From NCBI RefSeq assembly GCF_018342475.1, contig NZ_JAEMUD010000002.1:248001-312000 (forward strand): a stretch of 64,000 nt of DNA, read 5' to 3'. The notes under the pieces were generated by a model. That model searched no databases, was not told the origin of the DNA, and saw nothing but the letters and a program-made list of their open reading frames with translations. Position 1 is the first letter of the stretch. Every line of letters starts with the position of its first letter. This document shows positions 53,401-62,555 of this stretch, in pieces. A program made the translations under genes and the position numbers. This DNA is from Parachlamydia sp. AcF125. Lineage in GTDB: Bacteria > Chlamydiota > Chlamydiia > Chlamydiales > Parachlamydiaceae.

Positions 53401-55828
53401 GATGGTAGAGTTTTTCTTTTTTCTCTTCGGCTTGCTGGTGTTTAAAAAATCTGTCGATATAACGATTGACGCCTTCTTTATCAAAGCCTAAAATTTCTAG
53501 CTCACACGAGCGTTCAAAAGAGCAGCTTCCAGGCCTGGAGGTGATCAGAATATGGGGAAATAGCTCTTTTAGCTGCTTAAAAGCAGTAGCCAAGCTTGTA
53601 TTTGCTTGGGCTTCTGCTGAGAGCTCATCATACCCGTCTAAAATAAGCAGGGAATTTTGTAGAAAAGCGGCATCGTTTATGCAAGCTTCAATAATCTTAG
53701 GTTCAATTTTGCCAGCATATTCTTTTGCAATGAGGTCAGCTGGAGTATACTCTTTATCGGCGGGGTATTTTTTCAAATTCAAATTTCTTAAAGGAATCCA
53801 AAAAAGGCAGGTAAACATGCCTGTCCAAAGCTTCCCTTTTGCCCAATGATAGCTAATATATTGGCAGAGGGTGCTCTTCCCAATTCCAGCTGCGCCTTGG
53901 ATGAAAACTCTTTTACGAGATTTTTTTTCCAAGCTTGTATGTTTGAAAAGCTCTTCAATTTCAATCTTTTGTTTGGGCTCGAGAATAGTTTCGTAAGTCG
54001 GAATGCGAGCATCTTGTAAGTACTCGGAATGTTTATCCGAGGCCTGGGCGAGTGTGTTTCTTTCCTTGCGCTCAATCAGGCCCAAACGCACGTAGGTTTC
54101 TTCTAAAGGAACCTTAAATTCCCACTCTTGCTGCGCTTTAATTCTGAAAATAGAAAGGCTGTCTTGAGAAAGATAATGGATTTGAAGAAAGCTAATCAGC
54201 AGTTGGAAACTTAAGTTTGCCTGAACTAAACTTTGTATAATGGCTGTCTTTTCAAATACAAGCGCTAAGGCCGTTTTTTTCTTGTAATTTAAAATATTTA
54301 GATTGGCCCCTTTTTTTACTAAGGCGGCAATAATTTCGGCATAGTCCTCTGCGGCTTGATTAGAAGGTCTCCCCTCTCCCATGGCAGCTAAATGCAAGGG
54401 GGTATTTCCCTCTTTGTCTTGCAAGTCCAGAACACTTTGGCCTGCAATTTGATCTAGCAAGTATTCCACTTTCTTCGCATTGCCTGCCAATACGGCTAAA
54501 TGCAAAGGTGTCTGACCATCCCTATTTTTAGTTTCTATAAGGATAGGCTCGCTTCGCAATAAAAGATGCACAATATCGACGCCACCTTTTTGGGACCGGC
54601 AAGCATGATGCAGAGCATTATTTTGACAGCTATCGAGCTTTTTAAAATCCGCTCCCTGTTCAAGCAGAAAGTGTACGATAGACATAGATCCTGCTCTAAT
54701 AGCTACTTGTAAAGGCGTTTCTTTAACTGTCTTTCCTGCTAAGACGTTAAGATGGGAGCGGATATTTGGTCTTTCGGCAAAGAGATAGGTAAAAATACTT
54801 TTACTTTCATATGCGGCAAAATAATGCAGTAAGTTTTGCCCATCTACTAACCTCTCCTCTAGCTTGTCTAAATATGCTTCGAAAGCTTGCCGTTCGTACT
54901 TATATTCTTGTATGTTAAGGGTATGATATAATTCATAAGCTGTGGCTAGATAAAAAACGCCTGGTAGAGAAGCTTTTTCTTTTGCTTCTCCTAAAAATTT
55001 GTGCCCTTGCGCAATTAAGTCTTTTATGCAGCAGGGGCACTTCAGTTCCAGCAAATCTTCTAACCGTTTGTGCAGCTCTGCTTCAGGCAATTTGGAAGAT
55101 GGCGCTGCATGGTAGTGAATAACAGGGTTAGATTGTATAGACAGGCTAGCTTCCTGGCCTAAATGGATTTCCCTAGCGCTAGCCCGGACATTAATAAGCC
55201 CAGTCTTAGCTCGCAAAGCGGGATAAAGAGCGCTATACGAATCTGTAAGGCTGTGTTTATAGCAATTAGGCTCATTAAAAGACCACTGTTCGAATGAGCT
55301 ATTTACTTGGTATTGTTTCCCATAGGCCTCTGCAGCTAATTGCCGAGCGGTCTCTTCTGCATACCCTGCCGCAACGGTGGATTTAGAATAGGCTTGCTGA
55401 ACAGAGTTGCTTACCCTAGCTTCTCTTTTACCCATTACCAAGCTTTCTGCATGTTTACCTAGCCAACGGCCTTTATCTACAGCAGAACCCTTAGGAGTAA
55501 ATTTGGGAGAGTGCTGATTTGGAGTAGAAAGAGAAACCGATTGAGCAATCGCAAGCGTGGCATCTCTCTGGTTATATTTGCTCTTAGCAAAATCATAGGT
55601 TGCTACAATAATATTTCCTATCACAGGGATTAGCAGCACACCACAACGGGCAAAGCTCTTTTGCTGTATATAGGTATAATAATGGCTTTTTGAAATATTT
55701 GCTTTTTGCTTCGATGGAAGCACCGCGCATTTTTGAAATAAATCAACCAAATTAGTGATTGTGCTTATCCCTGGGATATAGTCTGATACTTGGTCTACTT
55801 TTAATAAAAAGCTAGCATTTATATGCAT
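50453..55828 (-). CDS. Giant ANK-NACHT-HEAT protein B
   Basis: A 1791-residue paralogue of A and C. The conserved head has FARCGVLLIPVIGNIIVATY near residues 59-78. Ankyrin repeats lie at about 365-525 (KETPLQVAIRAGSMSIVHFL, DGQTPLHLAVLAGN, EGNTPLHLAAMGEG). NACHT has Walker A GAAGIGKST at 645-653 and Walker B LLILDGYDEL at 727-736. The helical region with FIHLTFQEFLTASKVANQYL follows. The HEAT array is the shortest of the three, 15 units. The C-terminal cap, with KMSSKAFALTAEVCFF and the segment GQKVQISDKRTTYIS, is shared with C. An AAGG lies rather far ahead of the ATG. The biochemical role is inferred from the architecture only. Confidence 0.9.
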   Translation of the reverse strand: MHINASFLLKVDQVSDYIPGISTITNLVDLFQKCAVLPSKQKANISKSHYYTYIQQKSFARCGVLLIPVIGNIIVATYDFAKSKYNQRDATLAIAQSVSLSTPNQHSPKFTPKGSAVDKGRWLGKHAESLVMGKREARVSNSVQQAYSKSTVAAGYAEETARQLAAEAYGKQYQVNSSFEQWSFNEPNCYKHSLTDSYSALYPALRAKTGLINVRASAREIHLGQEASLSIQSNPVIHYHAAPSSKLPEAELHKRLEDLLELKCPCCIKDLIAQGHKFLGEAKEKASLPGVFYLATAYELYHTLNIQEYKYERQAFEAYLDKLEERLVDGQNLLHYFAAYESKSIFTYLFAERPNIRSHLNVLAGKTVKETPLQVAIRAGSMSIVHFLLEQGADFKKLDSCQNNALHHACRSQKGGVDIVHLLLRSEPILIETKNRDGQTPLHLAVLAGNAKKVEYLLDQIAGQSVLDLQDKEGNTPLHLAAMGEGRPSNQAAEDYAEIIAALVKKGANLNILNYKKKTALALVFEKTAIIQSLVQANLSFQLLISFLQIHYLSQDSLSIFRIKAQQEWEFKVPLEETYVRLGLIERKERNTLAQASDKHSEYLQDARIPTYETILEPKQKIEIEELFKHTSLEKKSRKRVFIQGAAGIGKSTLCQYISYHWAKGKLWTGMFTCLFWIPLRNLNLKKYPADKEYTPADLIAKEYAGKIEPKIIEACINDAAFLQNSLLILDGYDELSAEAQANTSLATAFKQLKELFPHILITSRPGSCSFERSCELEILGFDKEGVNRYIDRFFKHQQAEEKKEKLYHLLNASPQVLSLAQIPINLTLLCCLFNEDSQLFDTKQSVTMSAIYARVVNWMYRWFLLRRIDQGHSRQTKEQILAEKNLRQNKEVAKIATAFEEMADFAMKNNTLYLSKQEIDDFRGNKISSNELTDCGLMRLPEAEEKGYFIHLTFQEFLTASKVANQYLKGERQACQTFMQNYKFEPRYALVLRMIAGSLSLTNSSNRRYADALQSFFDDLFAAPHDLAVSSELTLIAECFEECQDPRVVKQYEGFIGLVKDYMNYLHLRGLGFERLLSNKNIFKHPQIVRTVEELLSNPKTKKSMLRILLSIVQTGLSLASEIVGLSVEEYKVSKDPEAKKIAIHVLEEVAWQGGEISKEGLAALIRAFKGSDPWPKHFAARALGVMAEKSGELPEEALATLIQAIKEGDPWLKCSAANALRVMAEKRGELPEEALAALIQAIKEGDPRLKRSAASALGVMAEKRGELPEEALAALIQVTKEGDLWSKLSAASSLEEMIIRGGEFSKKPLTALIQVLKEGNRDTKDCAARALRTRIKLGDGLPKEVLAILIQALKEADRKTKGYIARVLGAIIEEGGELPEEALVTLIQAFKEGGSMTKLYTTPALGAMAIQRDRLPEEALATLIQAFKEGDTRTKSYVASALEKITKKRKGLPEEVLAILIQALKEADRETKGCAANALGVIIEQGYEPSKEALAILIQAFKEGDSMTKLCAASALGAIAIQRDGFPEEALATLIQAFKEGDTETKSYVASALEKITKKRKGLPGEVLAALIQAFKEGDTGTKGCIASTLREIVEKGGGVPKEALAALIQALREGDRETKHWAAITLREIVEQGGELLEEALATLIQAFREGDSSTKYHVAGTLGAMAIQRDGLPEEALAALIQAIKEGDTWNKGSAAEALKKINKNALLKMSSKAFALTAEVCFFTENAFSVKGQKVQISDKRTTYISNNQIELSYEQATENLPLELAEWRKQLDSLSSTKNFQRPTN
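50710..52370 (-). repeat. HEAT array of protein B: 15 units of 111 bp
   Basis: Units follow the same 37-residue consensus as in A. Units 6-8 and 9-11 form a repeated set of three (an AIL unit with ADR, a unit ending IQRD, and one ending KKRK), a higher-order period of about 333 bp near 51110-51780. Confidence 0.8.
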
Positions 55829-56477
55829 TTAATTATATTACCTTAATTATTAAAAGAATAATTATATTAAAATTATATATTAATACCAATCAAAATATTT
55901 AATAGTAATGGTCGTAAAAGCAACGAGTGTAAACGACCTATCTCTGTGGTGCTCTACGCCTAAGCAAGACCTTCTAGATGGACAGGCAACAATTAATCAT
56001 AAAAAAGCTTTCGATTAATGAGTGAACATCAGCTTGTGCTGCTAAAACCACAAAATTGTGTGCATACAGGTAAGATAAGAATGCCTTTTAATAACATCAA
56101 TTAGTGTTCTGTGGAATGGTTAAACGGCAATGAGAGCTGTTACGCTGCCTGAAAAACTGTAGGATTGCAAGAATGCTTGGCTTAAATGCCAAAATGAGCC
56201 CAGTTTATATTCCTGAAAGTAAGGGGGGCGTCCTCGCATCCTCAAATGCTTTTCTTTTTTCGTTAAAGGAAAAGGGGTGCTCACTAGCAATTCAACTTCT
56301 TGTTTCCAATCCATGGATGGCCGCTTTCTATAAAAAGAAACAAGCTTAAGTCATAATTTGATGCATACGGAAAATTGACAAGCTCTCCATCAATATAATT
56401 TTTTTGTGAGCAATTGAGAAGACCTTATCTTTTACCTCAATGCTCTAAGAGCACGACAAAAGCAGTCCCTTTTGGCA
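55829..56477. other. Intergenic between proteins B and C
   Basis: About 650 bases without a recognisable gene. Around 55921-55990 it matches the region upstream of C (62647-62715), both containing CTAGATGGACA. From 56237 it matches the A-B intergenic. Thus flanks were copied along with the genes. The 80 bases just ahead of B are extremely AT-rich and probably carry its promoter. Confidence 0.55.
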
Positions 56478-59400
56478 TTAAGTTCGCTCTGTAGGTCTCT
56501 GAAAACCTTCTAGTGGGCTGAGGCTATCTAGCTGTTTCCTCCATTCGGCAAGCTTCAATGGTAGCTTTTCTATTGCTTGCTCGTAACTGAATTTTAATTG
56601 GTCATTGGAGATGCAAGTGGTTCTTTTATCAGAGATTTGAATTTTTTGGCCTTTAACTGAAAAAGCATTCCCAGTAAAAAAACAAATTTCAGCAGTTAAA
56701 GCAAATGCTTTACTGCTCATTTTTAATAATGCATTTTTGTTAACATTTTTTAGCGCTTCTGCAGCAGAATCTTTAGCCCAAGCATCAGCTTCTTTGATAA
56801 CTTGGATGAGAGCAGCTAACGCTTCTTCCGAAAGCTTATCTCCTTGTTTTGCTATTTCTACCAAGGCACTAGCAGCATACTTTTTATCCGAGATACAGTC
56901 ATCTTTAAAATCTTGAATAAGAGCGACTACGGCTTCTTCCGAAAGCTTACATCCTTGTTTCGCTATTTCTACCAAGGCACTAGCAGTATACTCTTTATCC
57001 GAGGCATAGTCATCTTTAAAAGCTTGAATAAGAGCGACTAGAGCTTCTTCCGAAAGCTTGCCTCCTTGTTTTGCTATTTCCCCTAAAGCACTAGCAGCAT
57101 ACTTTTTAGTCCAGCTATCCTCAAGAGCTTGGGTAAGAGCGACTAGAGCTTCTTTCGGAAGATCACTTCCTTGCTCTGCTATTGCCTCTAGGGCACGAGT
57201 AGCGTAAACTTTAGTCGAACTATCGTCTTCTTTGGGAACTTGGATGAGAACTGCTAAGACTTCTTCTGGAATTCTGGCTCCTTGCTTTGCTATTTCTACC
57301 AAGGAACTGGCAACATACCTTTTGTCCCAGATACAGTCAGCTTTAAGGGTTTGGGCAAGAGCGGACAGAGCTTTTGTGGAAAGCTCACCCCTTTGTTTTG
57401 CTATTTCTACTAAGGCTCTAATAGCAGGAGTTGTAGCCGGATTATCGTCTTCTTCAAGAGCCTGGATGAGAACTGCTAGGGCTTCTTCCGGAAGTTTGCC
57501 TCCTTGTTTTGCTATTTCTTCTAAGGCTCTAGCAGCATAATTTTTAGCTGGATTATAGTCTTCTTCAAAAGCTTGCATGAGAACTGCTAGGGCTTCTTTT
57601 GGAAGCTTGCCTCCTTGCTGTGCTATTTCTTCGAAGGCTCTAGCAACAGAACTTTTAGTCACACTATCGCCTTCTGTGAAAGCTTGAATAAGAGCGAATA
57701 GAGCTTTTGGGGAAAGCTCGCCTCTTTGCTGTGCTATTTCTCCTAAGGCACTAGCAGCATAATATTTAATCATATCATTGTTTTCTTTGAGAGCTTGGGT
57801 AAGAACTGGTAAGATTTCTTCCAGAAGCCCATCTTCTTGCTTTACTATTTTTCCTAGAACACTAGCAGCATAATATTTAATCATATCATTGTTTTCTTTG
57901 AGAGCTTGAATGAGAGCCGCTAGCGTTTCTTCTGGAAGTCCATCTCCTTGTTTTACTATTGCTCGTAGGACACGAGCAGCATAGTATCTAGTCTTATTAT
58001 CATCTTCTTTGAAGACGTAGGTTTCTTCCGGAATTTCCCATCCTTGTTCTGCTATCCCCACTAGGGGCCTAGCAACAGGGTATTTAGCTTCATGATCGGC
58101 TTCTTTAAGAGCTCGGGGAAGAGCGACTAGAACTTCTTTCGGAAGCTTACCTCCTTGTTCTGCTATTCCCACTAAGGCCCTAACAACAGAGCATTTAGTT
58201 TCATGATCACCTTCTTCAAGAGCTTGGGTAAGAGCGGCTAGAGGTTCTTTCGGAAGCTCACCTCCTTGTTCTATTATTCCCGCTAGGGCCCTAGCAACAG
58301 AGCATTTAGTTTCATAATTACCTTCTTTAAGGGCTTGGATGAGAATAGTTAACGCTTCTTCCGAAAGCCCTCCTGCTTGCTTCGTCATTGACGTTAGAGC
58401 AATAGCGGCAAAATGCTTAGTCTCTCTATCGCCTTCTTTAAGGGCTTGGACGAGAATAGTTAACGCTTCTTCCGAAAGCCCTCCTGTTTGCTTCGTCATT
58501 GCTACTAGAGCAATAGCGGCAAACTCTTTAGTCTCTCTATAGCCTTCTTTAAGAGCTCGGGTAAGAACAATTAATGCTTCTTTCGGAAGCTCCTCTCCTT
58601 GTTCTACTATTTCTCCTAGAGCACTAACAAACCCCATTTTAATATGCCCATTTTCTTCTTTGAACGCCTCGATGAGAGCCGCCAACGCTTTTCTAGAAAG
58701 CTCATCTCCTTGTTTCGCTATTATCGTTAGAGCAAAAGCAGCACAATCTTTAGTATCTTCATCGCCTTCTTTAAGAACTTGGATGAGAGCAGCTAGCACT
58801 TCTTCCGAAAGCTCGCCTGCTTGTTTTGCCATTGCTGCTAGAAAAATAGCGACAAAATCTTTAGTATTTCTAGTGCCTTCTTTAAGGGCTTGGATAAGAA
58901 TGGCTAAAGCTTCTTTCGGAAGCTCCCCTCCTTGTTCTGCTATTTCTCCTAGAGCACCAATGAACCAACTTTTAACATATCTATTGCCTTCTTTGAACGC
59001 CTCGATGAGAGCTGCTAATATTTTTCTAGAAAGCTCATTTCCTCGTTTCGCTATTGCCTTTAGAGCACAAGCAGCATCATCTTTAATCCAAGCATCGCCT
59101 TCTTTGAGCCTTTGAATGAGAATTGTTAGTACTTCTTCAGGAAGCTCACCTCCCTGCTCTGCTATTGTCTTTAGGGCACTAGTAGCATAACCTTTAGTCG
59201 AACTATCGCCTTCTTTGAGAGCTTGGATGAGAGCAGCTAACGCTTCTTCCGGAAGTTCAGCTCCTTGCCTTGCTAGCTCTTTTAAAACGTCGATAACATA
59301 CCTTTTAGCTATAGAACCTTTGAGAACTTTAAGTCGCTTAACAATCAATCCCACTATTTCTGAAGCTAAGCTTATCCTTGCTCTCGCGGCACCTAGTAAG

Positions 59401-62400
59401 ATGTTTAGCATATTTTCTCTTGCATTACGATCGGATAACAATTCTCCGATAGTACGTACTATTTCGGGATGGCTAAAAAGTTTTTTATTGCTAAACAATC
59501 GTTCAAAGTTTAAGCCTAGCAAACAGAGAGACTTCATATAGTCTTTTACAAGCTCAATAAAGCCATCGTACTGCTTCACTACACTAGGATCTTGGCATTC
59601 TTCAAAGCACTCTGCAATTAAAGTAAGTTCGCTACTGACAGCTAAGTCTTGGGGTGCAGCAAAAAGATCGTCAAAAAAATTTTGGAGTGCATCCACATAT
59701 TGACGATTACCTGAAGTGGCAAGAGAAAGACATCCGGCAATCATGCGCAAGACGAGAGCGTAGCGGGGTTCAAACTTGTAATTGCGCACAAATGTTTGGC
59801 ACGCTTGTCTTTCTCCCTTAAGGTATTGATTGGCAACTTTTGAAGCGGTTAAAAACTCTTGGAAGGTTAAGTGGATAAAATACCCTTTTTGTTCAGCTGC
59901 AGTTTCCTCTTTAGGAATACGCATCAACCCACAATCTGTAAGCTCATTGGATGAGATTTTGTTGCCTCTAAAGCCTTCGATTTCTTGCTTGCTTAAATAA
60001 AGTATATCGTTTTTCATTGCAAAGTCGGCCATTTTTTCAAAAATGGCGGCAATTTTAGCGACGTCTTTATTTTGGCGCAGATTTTTTTCCGTCAAAATTT
60101 GCTCTTTAGTTTGGTCTGATTTACCTTGATCAATTCTTCTCAAGAGAAACCATTGATACATCCAATTCACTACGCGTGCATAAATTGCCGACATCGTAGT
60201 GGATTGCTCAGTATCAAAAACATGTGAATCTTCATTAAAGAGGCAACAAAGAAGGGTTAAGTTAATCGGAATTTGCGCCAGGCTTAGCACCTGAGGAGAA
60301 GTATTTAATAGACGGTTAAATTTCTGCTTTTTTTCTTCAGCTTGAACATATTTAAAAAATCTGTCGACATAACGCTTAACCTCTTCTTTATCAAAGCCTA
60401 AAATCTCTAGCTCACAAGAGTGTTCAAAAGAGCAGCCTCCAGGCCTTGAGGTAATCAGGATATGGGGGAATAGCTCTTTTAGCTCTTTAAAGGCTTTAGC
60501 AAGACTGGTGTTCCCTTGGGCCTGTGAGGAGAGCTCATCATACCCATCTAAAACAAGCAGGGTATTTTGTAGAAAAGTGGGTTCGTTTATACAGGCTTCG
60601 ATCACCCTGCGATCAATTTTGCCGGCATATTCTTTTGCAATTAGGTCAGCTGGAGTATACTCTTTATCGGGGGGATATTTCCTTAAAGTCAAATTTCTTA
60701 AAGGAATCCAAAAAAGGCAAGCAAACATGCCTGCCCAAAGCTTTCCCTTTGCCCAGTGATAGCTAATATAGTGGCAGAGGGTGCTCTTCCCAATGCCAGC
60801 AGCGCCCTGAATGAAGACTCTTTTACGAGCTTTTTCTTCAAAGCTTTTATGCTCAAAAAGCTTTTCGATTTCAATCTTTTCTTTGGATTCCCCAATAGTC
60901 TCGTAAGCCGGAATGCGAGCATCTTCTAAATGCTCGGAATGTTTATCCAGGGCCTGGTTGAGTGCGTTTCTTTCTTTGCGCTCAATCATGCCTAAGCGCA
61001 CATAGATTTCTTCTAAAGGCGCTTTAAATTCCCACTCTTGGCTTGATTTAATTTTGAAAATAGAAAGGGTATTTCGAGAAAGGTAATAGTGTTGAAGAAA
61101 GCTAACTAGAATTTTTGGAGTTAGTTTTGCCTGAACTAAAGCCTGTATGAGGGCTTCATTTTCAAAAATAAGCATTAAGGCCGTTTTTTTCTCCTTATTT
61201 AGGAGATGTAAGTTGGCCCCTTTTTTCACCAATGTTTGAATAATTGCGCAATAGCGATCTTTTGCCTTAGCAGCAGATTTACCCCACCCCATGATTGCTA
61301 GATGCAGAGAGGTATTTCCCTCTCCATCTTGTTGATCCAGCTGGAGTTGACCTGAGGTTTGGCCTAGCAAGCATTCAACACATTTTTGATTTCCCGCAAG
61401 TGCAGCTAAGTGTAAAGGCGTTTTGCTATCGCTATTTTTTGCTTCTATAAAAGTAGGGTCATATCGCAGCAGGGTGCGGACGAGATCAGGGCAATCTTTT
61501 TTTGAAAGACAAGCATGGTGTAGGACATTATTTTGGGAGCTATCGGGCTTTTTTACATCCGCCCCTTGTTCAAACAAAAAGTTTGCGATAGATATAGACC
61601 CTGCCCTAATAGCCACTTGTAAAGGCGTTTCTTTAACTGTCTTTCCTGCTAAGGCATTAAGATGAGAGTGTATATTTGGTCTTTCGGCAAAGAGATAGAT
61701 GAAAATACTTTTACTTTCATATGCGGCAAAATAATGCAGTAAATTTTGTCCATCTGCTAGCCTCTCCTCTAACTTGCCTAGGTATTCATCGAAAGCTTGC
61801 CGTTCGTACCTATATTCTTGTATGTTAAGGGTGCGATATAATTCATAAGCCGTGGCTAAATAAAAGACGCCATCTAAAGAAATTTCCTCTTTTACCTCTC
61901 TTAAAAATTTATGTCCTTGAGCTATTAAATCTTTTATGCAGTGAGGACATTTCAGTTGCAGCAATTCCTTTAACCGTTTGTTAAGTTCTATTCCTGATAA
62001 TCTGGAGGGCGGGGCTGTACGAGAGTAATTAAAGGCAATAGCTTGCACAATCAGCTGAGCATTTTCCCCTACTAACTGGGGGTTTACAGCGCTAGCCTGG
62101 GGGTTAGCAACCACAGGGTGAATTCCCAAAGCGGGATAAAGCGCCATGAATGATTCTGTAAGGCTATGTTCACGACAACTAGCCTCAGGAAACCCTTGTT
62201 CCGAAACGGATCCTGGAGGGCAGCTACTTTGAGAGGATTTTGAAGAGGAAGGAGAGATTGGCTGAGCAGCCGTAGGCGTGGCTACTCCCTTTTGGTTATG
62301 TTTGCTCTTAGCAAAATCATAGATTCCTATAATAATATTTCCTATCACCGGAATTAGCAACACAACACAGCGAGCAAAGCTTTTTTGCTGTAAATAGGCG

Positions 62401-62555
62401 TAGTAATGGCTTTTTGAAACGTTTGCCTTTTGCTTCGATGGGAGTACCACGAATTTTTGGAATAAATTAACTGAATTAGTGATTGTACTTATCCCAGGGA
62501 TATAATCAGACACTTGGTCTGCTTTTAATAAAAAGCTAATATTTGTGTTGCACAT
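56478..62555 (-). CDS. Giant ANK-NACHT-HEAT protein C
   Basis: A 2025-residue paralogue. The head has ARCVVLLIPVIGNIIIGIYD near residues 61-80. The linker between the head and the ankyrin part is about 70 residues shorter than in A and B: the QLGEYAKSVVMGKNG-type section is gone, while the flanking SSKSSQSSCPPGS and EHSLTESFMALYPAL remain. Ankyrin repeats lie at about 308-470. NACHT has Walker A GAAGIGKST at 584-592 and Walker B LLVLDGYDEL at 666-675. There are 23 HEAT-like units, two of them shortened (32 and 35 residues), and the cap is as in B. All key NTPase motifs are kept, so it is presumably functional. No good ribosome site is visible ahead of the ATG at 62555. Confidence 0.9.
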   Translation of the reverse strand: MCNTNISFLLKADQVSDYIPGISTITNSVNLFQKFVVLPSKQKANVSKSHYYAYLQQKSFARCVVLLIPVIGNIIIGIYDFAKSKHNQKGVATPTAAQPISPSSSKSSQSSCPPGSVSEQGFPEASCREHSLTESFMALYPALGIHPVVANPQASAVNPQLVGENAQLIVQAIAFNYSRTAPPSRLSGIELNKRLKELLQLKCPHCIKDLIAQGHKFLREVKEEISLDGVFYLATAYELYRTLNIQEYRYERQAFDEYLGKLEERLADGQNLLHYFAAYESKSIFIYLFAERPNIHSHLNALAGKTVKETPLQVAIRAGSISIANFLFEQGADVKKPDSSQNNVLHHACLSKKDCPDLVRTLLRYDPTFIEAKNSDSKTPLHLAALAGNQKCVECLLGQTSGQLQLDQQDGEGNTSLHLAIMGWGKSAAKAKDRYCAIIQTLVKKGANLHLLNKEKKTALMLIFENEALIQALVQAKLTPKILVSFLQHYYLSRNTLSIFKIKSSQEWEFKAPLEEIYVRLGMIERKERNALNQALDKHSEHLEDARIPAYETIGESKEKIEIEKLFEHKSFEEKARKRVFIQGAAGIGKSTLCHYISYHWAKGKLWAGMFACLFWIPLRNLTLRKYPPDKEYTPADLIAKEYAGKIDRRVIEACINEPTFLQNTLLVLDGYDELSSQAQGNTSLAKAFKELKELFPHILITSRPGGCSFEHSCELEILGFDKEEVKRYVDRFFKYVQAEEKKQKFNRLLNTSPQVLSLAQIPINLTLLCCLFNEDSHVFDTEQSTTMSAIYARVVNWMYQWFLLRRIDQGKSDQTKEQILTEKNLRQNKDVAKIAAIFEKMADFAMKNDILYLSKQEIEGFRGNKISSNELTDCGLMRIPKEETAAEQKGYFIHLTFQEFLTASKVANQYLKGERQACQTFVRNYKFEPRYALVLRMIAGCLSLATSGNRQYVDALQNFFDDLFAAPQDLAVSSELTLIAECFEECQDPSVVKQYDGFIELVKDYMKSLCLLGLNFERLFSNKKLFSHPEIVRTIGELLSDRNARENMLNILLGAARARISLASEIVGLIVKRLKVLKGSIAKRYVIDVLKELARQGAELPEEALAALIQALKEGDSSTKGYATSALKTIAEQGGELPEEVLTILIQRLKEGDAWIKDDAACALKAIAKRGNELSRKILAALIEAFKEGNRYVKSWFIGALGEIAEQGGELPKEALAILIQALKEGTRNTKDFVAIFLAAMAKQAGELSEEVLAALIQVLKEGDEDTKDCAAFALTIIAKQGDELSRKALAALIEAFKEENGHIKMGFVSALGEIVEQGEELPKEALIVLTRALKEGYRETKEFAAIALVAMTKQTGGLSEEALTILVQALKEGDRETKHFAAIALTSMTKQAGGLSEEALTILIQALKEGNYETKCSVARALAGIIEQGGELPKEPLAALTQALEEGDHETKCSVVRALVGIAEQGGKLPKEVLVALPRALKEADHEAKYPVARPLVGIAEQGWEIPEETYVFKEDDNKTRYYAARVLRAIVKQGDGLPEETLAALIQALKENNDMIKYYAASVLGKIVKQEDGLLEEILPVLTQALKENNDMIKYYAASALGEIAQQRGELSPKALFALIQAFTEGDSVTKSSVARAFEEIAQQGGKLPKEALAVLMQAFEEDYNPAKNYAARALEEIAKQGGKLPEEALAVLIQALEEDDNPATTPAIRALVEIAKQRGELSTKALSALAQTLKADCIWDKRYVASSLVEIAKQGARIPEEVLAVLIQVPKEDDSSTKVYATRALEAIAEQGSDLPKEALVALTQALEDSWTKKYAASALGEIAKQGGKLSEEALVALIQAFKDDYASDKEYTASALVEIAKQGCKLSEEAVVALIQDFKDDCISDKKYAASALVEIAKQGDKLSEEALAALIQVIKEADAWAKDSAAEALKNVNKNALLKMSSKAFALTAEICFFTGNAFSVKGQKIQISDKRTTCISNDQLKFSYEQAIEKLPLKLAEWRKQLDSLSPLEGFQRPTERT
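56730..59265 (-). repeat. HEAT array of protein C: 23 units of about 111 bp
   Basis: The repeats follow the shared consensus but are more diverged than in A, with two shortened units (near 58015 and 57130). A pair of neighbouring units near 57750-57930 share the segment KENNDMIKYYAAS almost exactly. Confidence 0.8.

Noticed and set aside
57232-59541. Long plus-strand open frames opposite HEAT array C
   Set aside because: Same antisense effect; frames break and restart with repeat divergence.
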